Shown here: piece after piece, positions 55,569 to 64,000 of the stretch
How positions within the stretch are numbered: position 1 is the first letter of the stretch
How the letters are laid out: every line of letters starts with the position of its first letter
Origin: Cognatundibacterium oligocarboniphilum
Lineage (GTDB): Bacteria > Pseudomonadota > Gammaproteobacteria > Burkholderiales > Burkholderiaceae_D
Assembly: GCF_013377855.1 (NCBI RefSeq)
Contig: NZ_JABXYJ010000007.1
Span: 1 to 64,000, forward strand
DNA length: 64,000 bases
Reading direction: 5' to 3'
The notes under the pieces: generated by a model
Database searches by the model: none
What the model was told of the DNA's origin: nothing
What the model saw: only the letters and a program-made list of their open reading frames with translations
Made by a program: the position numbers and the translations under genes

Positions 55569-57818
55569 ATGCCCACGCGATTCCCAAGTTTTCCCCTGAA
55601 CCTGATGATACTGTCGGTTTTACTGACCTGCCATTCCTTCTCATACGCACAACAGAGCAGCGCTACACCTCCTGTTACCGCGAGTGACACGGATGCTTCT
55701 GTGAATGAACAGAAAAAAAAGAAACGGCCTAATAGCCCCCCGATACAGAAGGTCGAAGTACAGGGTAATCGCACGTACGATGAGCGCCGTCAGGATACGG
55801 CAACCAAAATCGTTGTGACACAGGAAGACATTGTCCGTTACGGAGATACCACGGTCGGCGATGTGCTCAAGCGTTTACCCGGTATCACGATCGGAGGTGT
55901 GCAGGGGCGAGGTGGTGAGATCCGTATGCGCGGTCTCGGTTCCGGTTATACCCAGATTATGCTCAATGGCGAGCCCAGTCCACCCGGGTTTTCACTCGAT
56001 TCGCTGTCGCCCGATCTGATTGAACGGATTGAGATCATCCGCGCAGCGACGGCAGAATACAGTACCCAGGCGATCGCTGGAGCGATCAATATTGTCTTAA
56101 AAAAAGCAGTACAGACCGCGCAGAAAGAAATTAAGATCGGCGGCCAGCAGGATGGTGGTCAATGGGGCGAAAATGCCAATTTCCAGATTTCTGATAAGGC
56201 GGGACGTTACTCTTATTCTATCTCGGGCAACCTGAATCACGGTCGCTATGAGCGTCCCTCTTACTTTGACGAGGTCGGCACCAACGCGGCCGGGCAAACA
56301 AATTTACTGCGCCATACCGATCAGCTGGGATGGGGAACTTTTAATGGCGTCGGGTTGGCACCGCGTGTGAATATTAATCTCCAGAATGGAGATACCATCA
56401 CTACCCAGAGTTTTATTAACGCCAGCCGGTTTTCCGGGAATTTTTCAGAAAATTCTCAGACGGCGATGGGATCATTACCAACGTATGTCAGTGACCTGCA
56501 GCGGGTTCAATCAGATTTCGCCATGATCCGGACCAATCTGAACTGGATTCATAAGCTGGCGGACAGCGCCAAGCTGGATGTTAAACTGGGACTGAATTAT
56601 AACCATCGTAATTCCGACGTCGATCTGCTTGGTTATGGCCTGAATGCCGCTCAGATACTGGATCGTAAAACGACTTCGGGCGCTAGTGACAAAGGTCTGA
56701 CAATCAGCGGTAAATATTCCGCACCGTTGATTGAAGATCATGCTTTTGTTGTCGGCTGGGATGGTGCATATAGTAAGCGGAATGAAGAGCGACTGCAGAA
56801 TGACGTGGTCAGTGCCGGTAGCACGTTGACGCCGATCAATCTGAATGAGATATTTCATGCAGATGTGACGCGTATAGCTTTATTTGCCCAGGACGAATGG
56901 AATGTCACCAAACAGTGGTCTGTCTATACCGGTTTGCGCTGGGAGGCGTTGAATACCCGCAGTCAAGGCAGTGCTTATAGTGAGGTAAGGAATAAATCCA
57001 GCGTCTGGAGCCCGATTTTACAAACATTGTGGAAGCTGCCGGACAGTAAAAATGACCAGGTGCGATTCGGTATTACCCGCACCTATAAAGCGCCGGATAC
57101 GGGCCAGCTGATCCCCCGTCGCTATATCTCAAATAATAACAGTGCGACCAGTCCTGACAGTATGGGAAATCCTGAGCTGAAGCCAGAACTGGCTTGGGGC
57201 ATTGATGCCGCATTTGAGCATTATCTTTCTGACGGCGGCATGCTCAGCGCCAGTGTTTATATGCGCCATATTAATGACATCATTCGTACGCAATTGAATT
57301 ATCTCAATGGCTTATGGGTGACGATGCCGGTCAACGATGGCGTGGCAAATACCAAGGGTATTGAGCTGGAAGCGAAGTTTCCGCTGCGTTCCGTCATGAA
57401 GGATGCTCCAGCGATTGATTTTCGTGCCAACCTGTCTTTCAACTGGTCGGATTTGAAAACAGTTCCGGGGCCGAATAACCGCCTGGATTCTCAAACACCT
57501 GTCAGCGCGAATATCGGTCTTGATTACAAGCTCGATAATCTACCGTTGACTATCGGTGGAAATGCCAGTTTCCAGGATGCAGGTCCGGTCAGAATCTCGG
57601 TCGCACAAAGCAAATATTCTGTGCCAAAGCGAGTGCTGGATCTGTATGCCTTGTGGAAATTTGATCCTAAAACCACGCTCAGGATTTCACTGGCGAACAT
57701 GCTACATCAGGATAATATTTCTTCCAGTACGTATGCCGACAACAGCGGCTCTGTCACGCAGACAAATATAACGCCGACAACCATCGCCGTCCGTGCCATG
57801 TTTGAGCATAAATTTTAA
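55569..57818 (+). CDS. TonB-dependent outer membrane receptor
   Basis: A 749-aa receptor with a signal peptide (LTCHSFSYA) and the plug domain (TTVGDVLKRLPGITIGG; MRGLGSGYTQIMLNGEPSP; IERIEIIRAATAEYSTQAIAGAINIVLKK). The barrel follows to the terminal Phe in MFEHKF. The plug has the type seen in FepA/CirA-like receptors, but I cannot call the substrate: no siderophore, vitamin or sugar genes flank it, and I saw no Fur box. A short basic stretch (KKKKRP, about 42-47) lies near the mature N-terminus. Confidence 0.9.
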   Translation: MPTRFPSFPLNLMILSVLLTCHSFSYAQQSSATPPVTASDTDASVNEQKKKKRPNSPPIQKVEVQGNRTYDERRQDTATKIVVTQEDIVRYGDTTVGDVLKRLPGITIGGVQGRGGEIRMRGLGSGYTQIMLNGEPSPPGFSLDSLSPDLIERIEIIRAATAEYSTQAIAGAINIVLKKAVQTAQKEIKIGGQQDGGQWGENANFQISDKAGRYSYSISGNLNHGRYERPSYFDEVGTNAAGQTNLLRHTDQLGWGTFNGVGLAPRVNINLQNGDTITTQSFINASRFSGNFSENSQTAMGSLPTYVSDLQRVQSDFAMIRTNLNWIHKLADSAKLDVKLGLNYNHRNSDVDLLGYGLNAAQILDRKTTSGASDKGLTISGKYSAPLIEDHAFVVGWDGAYSKRNEERLQNDVVSAGSTLTPINLNEIFHADVTRIALFAQDEWNVTKQWSVYTGLRWEALNTRSQGSAYSEVRNKSSVWSPILQTLWKLPDSKNDQVRFGITRTYKAPDTGQLIPRRYISNNNSATSPDSMGNPELKPELAWGIDAAFEHYLSDGGMLSASVYMRHINDIIRTQLNYLNGLWVTMPVNDGVANTKGIELEAKFPLRSVMKDAPAIDFRANLSFNWSDLKTVPGPNNRLDSQTPVSANIGLDYKLDNLPLTIGGNASFQDAGPVRISVAQSKYSVPKRVLDLYALWKFDPKTTLRISLANMLHQDNISSSTYADNSGSVTQTNITPTTIAVRAMFEHKF

Positions 57819-57834
57819 TCAGAGTGTCGTACCG

Positions 57835-57862
57835 AAAAAAGCCAGCAGGTGCTGGCTTTTTT
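57835..57862. terminator. Bidirectional Rho-independent terminator
   Basis: AAAAAA then GCCAGCA (57841-57847), loop GG, TGCTGGC (57850-57856), then TTTTTT. Serves the receptor gene and, on the minus strand, the pilin gene ending at 57899. Confidence 0.94.
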
Positions 57863-57898
57863 ATGGTCATTAACGCTGACTCAGGAAACGTACTGTGG

Positions 57899-58387
57899 TT
57901 ATTTAGTTCGTTTGCGGCAGGTTAATGGCAGATATTCCGGCGGCAGGGTAGTTTTGTCTTCCCCTTTGACGGTCATTTTATCCGGCACGGCACCGCCGGC
58001 GCATACCCAGGTAACCGGAACGATATGTGCATCCTCAATCACCGCTGGACGCAGGGTCAGTATTTTTTTTTGAATAGCGTTGCTGGCGCTGTTTCCAAAG
58101 GTGATATGTATTGCACCGTTATCTACGGTGACGGCGCTGACATAGGCACCGACAATTTTTTCAGGCACGGGCAAACCGGCAGACAGGTTATTCAGTGGTA
58201 AATCCTGATTGCTGACCCAGGCAGCCTGAACCGGCTTTTTGACGAAAGCAGTCAATGGTATTGATGCCTCAATCTGGTCTTTTACCATCTTATAGAGCAG
58301 GGATGGTGCTGCCATTGTGCCCAGTATGGCGATGATGGCAATCACTGCGAGAACTTCAAGTAAAGAAAAACCGTTTTTTGTTTTCAT
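57899..58387 (-). CDS. PilA-type type IV pilin
   Basis: A 162-aa prepilin: MKTKNG followed by FSLLEVLAVIAIIAILGTMAAPSL, with Glu+5. The globular domain ends in a disulfide-bonded D-region, Cys129 (VTWVCAGG) and Cys157 (YLPLTCRK), as in major pilins of the PilA family. It stands alone, more than 50 kb from the minor-pilin operon in this window. It could be the major pilin or an extra one. No other pilus genes flank it. Confidence 0.83.
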   Translation of the reverse strand: MKTKNGFSLLEVLAVIAIIAILGTMAAPSLLYKMVKDQIEASIPLTAFVKKPVQAAWVSNQDLPLNNLSAGLPVPEKIVGAYVSAVTVDNGAIHITFGNSASNAIQKKILTLRPAVIEDAHIVPVTWVCAGGAVPDKMTVKGEDKTTLPPEYLPLTCRKRTK

Positions 58388-58558
58388 ATGAATTCAAAAA
58401 TGCAGAAGGAGCGAGCGCGGACTGTTATCCTGACACGACACGATTGCAACATCCCTGACAAGAGCATGACATCATCACCGCGATCACTGATAATGCTGTT
58501 TCGTTATGCGCACGCTGCTCAATCCGGAACAGATAAGAACTGATAAACCAATAATCCG

Positions 58559-59158
58559 ATGACTGAATTGATGAATGAACCGATATTTTTCTGGGGCGTT
58601 AGCTCGACGCCGCTAGAAATTTTTTCCTTTGCTTTATCGGTATGCACAGTTGGATTAAATATCCGTCAGATACATTGGGCCTGGCTGTTTTCTATCCTGT
58701 CCTCCGCCTTATATGGCATCGTTTTTTTTCACTCCAGATTATACGGCGACATGGGTTTGCAGCTGGTATTTATTCTGGTGTCAGTGTGGGGTTGGGTATG
58801 CTGGTTACGCGGTATCGGAGAAGTTTCTCTGCCTGTATCCCGTTTGACGATGCAGCAATGGGGGGCTTCGGTTGTGGCATGGGCGACTGGATTTGTGCTG
58901 CTGGCCTGGTTTCTGAAAGTGCAGACCGATACCGATGTGCCTCAGATGGATGGTTTTCTGACGGCCGGCAGCTTATTGGGACAGGTTTTATTATCAAGGA
59001 AAAAAATAGAAAACTGGCTGATCTGGATATTGGTTGATCTGTTGTACGTGGGTTTATATCTGTACAAGAATCTGGTGTTAACTGCGGTTTTATATGCCGT
59101 ATTTGTGATAATGGCGATGGCCGGATGGCGCGTATGGAGCGGGGCAGGCAAGGTATGA
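58559..59158 (+). CDS. pnuC: Nicotinamide riboside transporter PnuC
   Basis: A 199-aa membrane transporter with seven hydrophobic segments. FFWGVSSTPLEIFSFALSV, the NIRQIHWAWLFSILSSALYGIVFF region and WLIWILVDLLYVGLYLYKNL are PnuC-like (SWEET-fold). The last 4 bases overlap the NadR-like kinase gene, which explains its role: the kinase traps the imported nicotinamide riboside. PnuT-type thiamine transport is an alternative, but the partner argues against it. No TPP motif was seen upstream. Confidence 0.9.
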   Translation: MTELMNEPIFFWGVSSTPLEIFSFALSVCTVGLNIRQIHWAWLFSILSSALYGIVFFHSRLYGDMGLQLVFILVSVWGWVCWLRGIGEVSLPVSRLTMQQWGASVVAWATGFVLLAWFLKVQTDTDVPQMDGFLTAGSLLGQVLLSRKKIENWLIWILVDLLYVGLYLYKNLVLTAVLYAVFVIMAMAGWRVWSGAGKV

Positions 59159-59676
59159 ATGTGCAAAAAATCGCGATACTGGGCGCGGAATCATCCGGTA
59201 AATCTGCATTGGCAGAGGCACTGGCGATACGCTACCAGACTGTATGGGTTCCAGAGTATCTGCGGGAATTCGTTGAGCAGCAGCAGAGAGTTCCGCTTGC
59301 CAGCGAACAGGCTGGCATCGCCCGGATACAGTTGGTGCGCGAAGCGGCTGCGCTGCAACAGGCGAATCACTGGCTTTTTTGCGACACCACACCGCTCATG
59401 ACGGCGATATACAGCGAACATTATTTTTCTGCGCCGGACTCTGAACTGGTCGCGCTGGCAGCTGCACACAATTATGACTTTACGCTGGTAACTGCTCCCG
59501 ATTTGCCGTGGGTACCCGACGGTTTACAGCGCGAATCTCCTGTCGTCAGGGCAAAAATCCATGAACGCCTGATGGATATTCTGGAGGAGCGTGGCATTCC
59601 TCATTTGCTGATTGCGGGAAATTTGTCGCAACGCGTGGAACAGGTCGAATTTGCCTTATCATTTCTGAGTATGTAA
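59155..59676 (+). CDS. NadR-like ribosylnicotinamide kinase
   Basis: A 173-aa P-loop kinase. ILGAESSGKSALAEAL is Walker A at residues 6-21; VPEYLREFVE, FCDTTPLMTAIYSEHYF and YDFTLVTAPDLPWVPDGLQR are NadR kinase-domain motifs. The HTH and NMN-adenylyltransferase parts of full NadR are absent, so only phosphorylation to NMN is predicted. The ATG at 59155 overlaps the pnuC stop (ATGA). Confidence 0.9.
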   Translation: MNVQKIAILGAESSGKSALAEALAIRYQTVWVPEYLREFVEQQQRVPLASEQAGIARIQLVREAAALQQANHWLFCDTTPLMTAIYSEHYFSAPDSELVALAAAHNYDFTLVTAPDLPWVPDGLQRESPVVRAKIHERLMDILEERGIPHLLIAGNLSQRVEQVEFALSFLSM

Positions 59677-59710
59677 AAAAAGCCATTGATTTGATATCAA
59701 TGGCTTTTTT
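59675..59710. terminator. Bidirectional Rho-independent terminator between nadR-like and rpoD
   Basis: TAAAAAA, then AGCCATTGAT (59681-59690), loop TTGAT, ATCAATGGCT (59696-59705), then TTTTT. The stop codon of the kinase is at the 5' edge of the A-run. Confidence 0.93.
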
Positions 59711-59766
59711 CTTGGCCGTATCTCGCCGGTTTACGGATGCGGTTATTTCCAGGCGATCTTCTTCTG

Positions 59767-62565
59767 TTACTGACTTTCCATCAGGCTTCTCAGATGCTCT
59801 GCCTTGCCCGGATGACGCAATTTTTTCATGGCTTTGGCTTCGATCTGACGAATTCGTTCGCGTGTCACTTCAAATTGCTTACCAACTTCTTCCAGTGTGA
59901 ATTCGCTGGCGGTATCCAGTCCAAAGCGCATACGCAACACCTTGGCTTCGCGTGGACTCAGCGAATCCAGTGCTTCTTTCAGTTTTGCCTGTACGGATGC
60001 CTGCATGGCGGAGGCCATAGGCGACATGGTGGCATTGTCTTCAATGAAGTCGCCCAATTGGGAATCACCATCATCCCCGATCGGTACATCAAGAGAAACC
60101 GGCTCTTTCGCAATCTTGAGGATTTCTCTGACTTTGACTTCAGGTAAGCCCATTTTTTCTGCAATAGCTGCCGGCTCTGGTTCCAGTCCGCTTGCTTGCA
60201 ACAACTGACGTTTGATGCGGTTCATTTTGTTGATAGTTTCTATCATATGTACCGGCACGCGGATCGTGCGCGCCTGATCGGCAATCGCACGGGCAATGGC
60301 CTGGCGTATCCACCATGTTGCATAAGTGGAGAATTTATAGCCGCGTCGGTATTCAAACTTATCCACGGCTTTGAGCAGACCAATATTACCTTCCTGGATC
60401 AGATCAAGGAATTGCAGACCGCGATTGACATATTTTTTGGCAATCGAAATCACCAGTCGCAGATTAGCCTCGGTCATTGCGCGTTTGGCTTCGCTGGAAC
60501 GCTTTTCACCGGCAATCATTTGCTTGTTAATTTCACGCAGTGCATTCAGTGGCAGTTCAACGTGCTCTTCGAGCCGGATCAGTTTTTGCTGTAATTCCCG
60601 GGCGGCATGAATTTGACGTGACAGAACAGCAGCATAAGGCTGCGAAGACAGAATTTCTTGTTCCAGCCATGCCGGATTGGCAGCATGAATGCGCAACATT
60701 TCGATGAAATAAGCACGGGGCATGCCGCATTTATTCACGAGCAATTCCAGCATCTGTTTTTCTGTCTGACGCAATTCTTTCATCTGTTTGCGCAGTGTAT
60801 CGCATAATTTTTCAGCCGCTTTCACGGTAAAACGCATGCCTTGCAATTCACGCGACACGGCCTGTTGTGCGCGCGTATATTCAGCAGATACATAACCATG
60901 TTGTTCCCGCGCAGATTGCATCTGCGCGAAATAGCGGCGAACTAATGTAAATTTCTGGAGCGAAGCAGTTTTCAGTTGCTGCAACTGTTCATCGCTGATT
61001 CCGGTGACCTGTTCCGAGACGGCATCGTCGTCATCTTCAACTTCTTCATGATCGTCGGCATCATTCAACATCAATGCCGACGCATCACTTTCTTCGGGAT
61101 TCAGCAAACCATCAATGACGTCATCAATACGGGTTTCGTCTTTTTCTACCTTGTCAGCAATCAGCAGGATTTCTTTGATCGTCACAGGGCAGGCAGAGAT
61201 CGCCTGAACCATGTCTTTCAGGCCTTCTTCGATACGCTTTGCAATTTCAATTTCACCGCTACGCGTCAGTAGTTCAACGCCACCCATTTCGCGCATATAC
61301 ATGCGCACAGGATCCGTGGTGCGGCCAAAGTCGGAATCAACAGTCGCCAGTGCCGCTGCGGCAACCGACTCTGCCTCATCGTCACTGACGGCGGTATTGG
61401 TGGTATCGGTCAACAGCATCATGGCTGCATCCGGAGCCTGATCGTAGACAGCAATCCCCATATCATTCAGCGTACTGATCACCTCCTGAATCATCTCAGG
61501 ATCGGCCACTTCTTCCGGCAGATGGTCATTGATTTCCGCATGCGTGAGATAGGAACGGTCTTTGCCAAGCCGGATCAGCTTGGTAAGCTGCTTGCGATAT
61601 TGTTCCAGCTGTGCTTCGTTATTCACAGTGCCGGGCTTTTTGGTTTTTGCGCGGGCAGCCCGTTTGAGTTCGGCAGACTCTGCCGCATTGAGCGCCTGAA
61701 TTTCATCATTCTCAAAAGCATATTCGCTTGCTTTGCGTCCGCGTTTTGCCGGTTCTTTTATTTCTGGCAAAACATAGCCGGACGTGTCAATCACGCTGCT
61801 TGGAGGCGAAGATTTCAACGTAGTTGTTTCGGCGATGCGGGTTGGCGTGCTTGCCGTGATTTGTGCTGATCTGGCAGTCTGAGGTGGAACCTGGGCAGAT
61901 ACCTGAACCTGTGATGGCACTGAGGAGATCGCCTGGGGGGCAACCGGTTTTGGTATTACGACCGGTGTCGGGACAATTGTCTTGACTGTCACGGAACGGA
62001 CTTCACGTTTTGCGACAGAGACGGAATTGTTTTCCTGGTCAGACAACAGCAATTTCTTGGCAACTTTCGGGGTAGTTTTCCTGATGACGGCGGCCCGTGG
62101 TTTGGCAATATCTGCGCCGGTCAGAGTCAGTAACTCCGCTTTTAAATCGGCACGGATATCTGTCTTTTCTGTCTTAATAGTTTCTTCGACAGCAGTGGCG
62201 ATATTGTCCGAATCGCTGTCCGGTTTGTCTGTGCTGTTGCAGTTTTCCGGTTGTACCGCTAATTCGGCTGGAGGCGAGACTGTTTCATCTGCAGTCATGT
62301 TGCTGATGGCTTCTATTTCTTCCGCAGTGAACGCTTTGACTGGGGTAACAATCGCTTCTGCCATCACAGGCTGAAGACGGGAGCGACGTCGGGTGACGAC
62401 CGTAACCGGGGATGCTGCGCTGGTATTTGCCTGCGTGACATGTTCATTTTCCTGAACCTGTGCGGATGCAGGCAGTGCCGGGCGGCTGGCTGGTTTTTTG
62501 CCTAAGGTCAGTGTGGAGCCTGTCTTGGGAATAGAAATAGTTGAATCAGTTAAGCTGTTTTTCAT
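59767..62565 (-). CDS. rpoD: Primary sigma factor RpoD (sigma-70) with an unusually long N-terminal extension
   Basis: Housekeeping sigma factor, 932 aa. All core regions are present: region 1.1 (about residues 315-390), region 1.2 ([11 protein letters not shown]), region 2 ([44 protein letters not shown]), region 3 ([14 protein letters not shown]) and region 4 ([17 protein letters not shown]; [22 protein letters not shown]). The first about 310 residues are low-complexity, rich in Ala, Thr, Val, Pro and Ser, with EEIEA and KPVAPQ-like stretches. The start MKNSLTDS at 62565 is preferred to the upstream frame, which runs through a terminator hairpin and promoter. Confidence 0.96.
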   Translation of the reverse strand: MKNSLTDSTISIPKTGSTLTLGKKPASRPALPASAQVQENEHVTQANTSAASPVTVVTRRRSRLQPVMAEAIVTPVKAFTAEEIEAISNMTADETVSPPAELAVQPENCNSTDKPDSDSDNIATAVEETIKTEKTDIRADLKAELLTLTGADIAKPRAAVIRKTTPKVAKKLLLSDQENNSVSVAKREVRSVTVKTIVPTPVVIPKPVAPQAISSVPSQVQVSAQVPPQTARSAQITASTPTRIAETTTLKSSPPSSVIDTSGYVLPEIKEPAKRGRKASEYAFENDEIQALNAAESAELKRAARAKTKKPGTVNNEAQLEQYRKQLTKLIRLGKDRSYLTHAEINDHLPEEVADPEMIQEVISTLNDMGIAVYDQAPDAAMMLLTDTTNTAVSDDEAESVAAAALATVDSDFGRTTDPVRMYMREMGGVELLTRSGEIEIAKRIEEGLKDMVQAISACPVTIKEILLIADKVEKDETRIDDVIDGLLNPEESDASALMLNDADDHEEVEDDDDAVSEQVTGISDEQLQQLKTASLQKFTLVRRYFAQMQSAREQHGYVSAEYTRAQQAVSRELQGMRFTVKAAEKLCDTLRKQMKELRQTEKQMLELLVNKCGMPRAYFIEMLRIHAANPAWLEQEILSSQPYAAVLSRQIHAARELQQKLIRLEEHVELPLNALREINKQMIAGEKRSSEAKRAMTEANLRLVISIAKKYVNRGLQFLDLIQEGNIGLLKAVDKFEYRRGYKFSTYATWWIRQAIARAIADQARTIRVPVHMIETINKMNRIKRQLLQASGLEPEPAAIAEKMGLPEVKVREILKIAKEPVSLDVPIGDDGDSQLGDFIEDNATMSPMASAMQASVQAKLKEALDSLSPREAKVLRMRFGLDTASEFTLEEVGKQFEVTRERIRQIEAKAMKKLRHPGKAEHLRSLMESQ

Positions 62566-62670
62566 GTAGCAAAATCGAGTACGACAACAAAAGCTTGTCA
62601 GAGTGTATGGTGATGGCAATAGCAACAGGCTGTTGACAATCAAACGTTTCAGATCAACGACCGGTACGGA

Positions 62671-62756
62671 CGAAAAAGCCCGCTGATGAAAGCGGGCTGC
62701 GCTGGTAAAAGCGATTCGGTTACCTCGCACCACGACTTATCTGAAGAGACGCGAGG
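62671..62756 (-). ncRNA. Predicted small leader RNA upstream of rpoD (own promoter and terminator)
   Basis: A transcript from the promoter at 62762-62790 would start near 62755 on the minus strand. It folds a CCUCGC/GCGAGG stem (62756-62751 with 62728-62723), a small CGCU/AGCG stem and then a terminator AGCCCGC...GCGGGCU (62698-62692 with 62683-62677) followed by UUUUUC. That gives an RNA of about 85 nt ending 106 bases before the rpoD ATG. It could be an independent sRNA or an attenuator for rpoD. I do not recognise it as a named family. Confidence 0.6.
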
Positions 62757-62761
62757 GCAGA

Positions 62762-62790
62762 ATTATCCTCGGGTTGACACTTCTTGACAA
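62762..62790 (-). promoter_or_regulatory. Strong sigma-70 promoter for the rpoD leader RNA
   Basis: On the minus strand TTGTCA (62790-62785), a 17-base spacer and GATAAT (62767-62762) fit the consensus well. The next visible unit downstream is the leader RNA with its terminator, then rpoD. Confidence 0.7.
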
Positions 62791-63183
62791 GTTTTGTATT
62801 CGTTTCCTGAAAATTTAATGAGGCGTTATTGTAGCGATTTATCGCGTACGACATGGCGCTGCGGTATCCCGTTACGATCTGCAGATAGATCACCGTTATT
62901 TTTTATTTATGCAATCAAAAATTTAAGTCAAAACAGTATGTTGTTTTAAAATTATTTATATCTTTATTGAGATTTTGTGATGAGAGTGGATCTACTGAAA
63001 TACGTGCTATCGCTCAGAGTCATTCAAGTCAGGGCGCGTACCTGCCGGACAGCTGCAGCCGAACGATGAATCCGGCTAAATGATGAGCATAGGCATGGTT
63101 GCAGATAAAGCCTATCATGTAGGTAGGCGTATGCAGACATATTCACTGAGTCGGGGCAATTGGACATAACCGGGAAGACGGTC
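62791..63183. other. Intergenic region between rpoD leader and the terminal lipoprotein gene
   Basis: About 390 bases with no gene seen on either strand; 62890-62980 is strongly AT-rich. The only clear signal is GGAAGA (about 63171), the ribosome-binding site of the gene at 63184. Confidence 0.35.
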
Positions 63184-64000
63184 ATGAAAACAAATAAGTT
63201 ACCCATGATTTTTCTGACAGCCTGGACTCTGTGCTCCTGTTCGGTTTTTTCGGATAGGAAACATCAGTCAGACGGTTTTTATACAGGAGCAGCGATTCAG
63301 GAAATCAGCGTTGAGCGCACGCAGGATGGCCGTCAGTTTGTTACCAGCCTGTCGCCGCAATTTGTGATGGAGCGTTTTGAAACACGGAATGCGGGACGCA
63401 CCATCATTTATGTCGCTCTGACCGATGGAGATACTGGCGGCCTGATATTCATCGATAATCATTTATGGGCAACGGTATCTAGACAGGATGCGCTGGCTTT
63501 TTACAGCTGTCGTGGTTATGTCACGGCTGTTCAGCAGCACTGGGCTAAAGAGGCGGCACGGTGGGTGGACACCTTGTTGGCAGCATCGCAGGAAACGCAT
63601 AGCATCACCCTGCACCTGACAGGCAAATCCAGTTTGCGTAGTATTGTCGAAGTGGTCAATGACCCATCTTTATCACAGGTTAGTTCCCTGATTGATCTGG
63701 GTAGCAATCCGCTCGGTATCTTCAGAAAGCTCAGTTCTGCCCGGGATACGCTGGTCGAGCACGATTATTATCAAAAAACTTTGCAGCGGTTGATCGGCGT
63801 TACTACCGGCATGGAAGAAAAAAAAGTCGCGGAAATCATCAAACCTGAGGATGTTTCCTTTGTGAATGGCGGACTGATCATGGCCTATCCCCGTTTTTCA
63901 CTGGAGTATTTCGTCAGTAACGGCATTGTGAAGGTGGTGCAGCAGCCATCGTTTCATCAGCTGTCGCGTAGTCAGGCAGCATTGTTCTATCTGCCTGGGA
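63184..64000 (+). CDS. Hypothetical lipoprotein (3' truncated by window edge)
   Basis: The frame from ATG at 63184 stays open to the window end (272 residues so far). An N-terminal signal with lipobox (TAWTLCSCS, Cys near 17-19) predicts lipoprotein export. The mature part has mixed alpha/beta character: GAAIQEISVERTQDGRQFV, GRTIIYVALTDGDTGGLIFI and YFVSNGIVKVV. GGAAGA lies about 8 bases upstream. I recognise no family. It is divergent from rpoD. Confidence 0.75.
   Translation, partial: MKTNKLPMIFLTAWTLCSCSVFSDRKHQSDGFYTGAAIQEISVERTQDGRQFVTSLSPQFVMERFETRNAGRTIIYVALTDGDTGGLIFIDNHLWATVSRQDALAFYSCRGYVTAVQQHWAKEAARWVDTLLAASQETHSITLHLTGKSSLRSIVEVVNDPSLSQVSSLIDLGSNPLGIFRKLSSARDTLVEHDYYQKTLQRLIGVTTGMEEKKVAEIIKPEDVSFVNGGLIMAYPRFSLEYFVSNGIVKVVQQPSFHQLSRSQAALFYLPG

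Noticed and set aside
58388..58558. Possible NAD or TPP riboswitch before pnuC
   Set aside because: No CTGAGA/TGAACCTGA-type TPP core or known NAD aptamer pattern was seen.
62715..62745. Resemblance of AAGTCGT...AGGTAACCG on the minus strand to the conserved 3' end of 16S rRNA
   Set aside because: The match is split by extra bases and no other rRNA sequence surrounds it; likely chance within the leader RNA stem.

Overview
The window reads as a chromosomal segment of a betaproteobacterium, most likely Burkholderiales and plausibly Oxalobacteraceae. Pointers are the glyA-nrdR pair, a ybgC-tolQR block, divergent zwf-pgl-hexR and edd-eda-pgi Entner-Doudoroff operons, a very long RpoD and a Burkholderiales-style minor pilin cluster. 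No transposase, integrase, phage gene, CRISPR array, rRNA or tRNA was seen. Nearly all of it is ordinary, densely packed chromosome; the interest lies mostly in small non-coding elements and a few accessory operons.

Layout. Positions 1-7.5 kb hold a type IV pilus minor-pilin operon (pilV, pilW, pilX, pilY1, pilE, a FimT/GspH-like pilin) preceded by the tail of an unidentified gene. Then nrdR and glyA run leftwards, glyA behind a ZTP riboswitch. From 9.8 to 18.6 kb rightwards come ydfG, ybgC, tolQ, tolR, tamA and tamB (envelope biogenesis), followed by ilvD and ribA. From 21.8 to 33.8 kb lie an HDOD protein and a complete Entner-Doudoroff/hexose-phosphate region: hexR-pgl-zwf on the minus strand, edd-eda-pgi on the plus strand, with a HexR-like operator between them, and then ppc.

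From 33.9 to 45.5 kb is a mosaic: an orphan ABC substrate-binding protein, mobB, a YjfB-like small protein, bacteriohemerythrin, an S4 RNA-binding protein, a compact bufferin operon (bufA-bufB-bufC, a copper-binding RiPP system), a lipoprotein esterase plus OmpW-type porin, a three-gene HDOD/GGDEF signalling cluster, a DUF1345 membrane protein and a secreted Asp/His-rich protein. From 45.7 to 59.7 kb are a nucleoside-recognition (SpmA/SpmB-type) membrane protein, an M14 carboxypeptidase, an MtaD-like amidohydrolase, a fumarylpyruvate hydrolase/maleylpyruvate isomerase pair, a split receiver/PAS histidine kinase pair, a TonB-dependent receptor, a solitary PilA-type pilin and a pnuC-nadR NAD-salvage pair. 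The end holds rpoD (minus), with a promoter-RNA-terminator module in its leader, and a lipoprotein gene that runs off the window.

Least explained by known families are: two about 72-nt inverted-repeat elements with identical 64-nt spacing, upstream of ybgC and of pgi; a 43-nt near-perfect hairpin upstream of ppc; and the discrete small transcript predicted upstream of rpoD. Coordinates include stop codons. Domain calls rest on reading motifs by eye; no database search was run.
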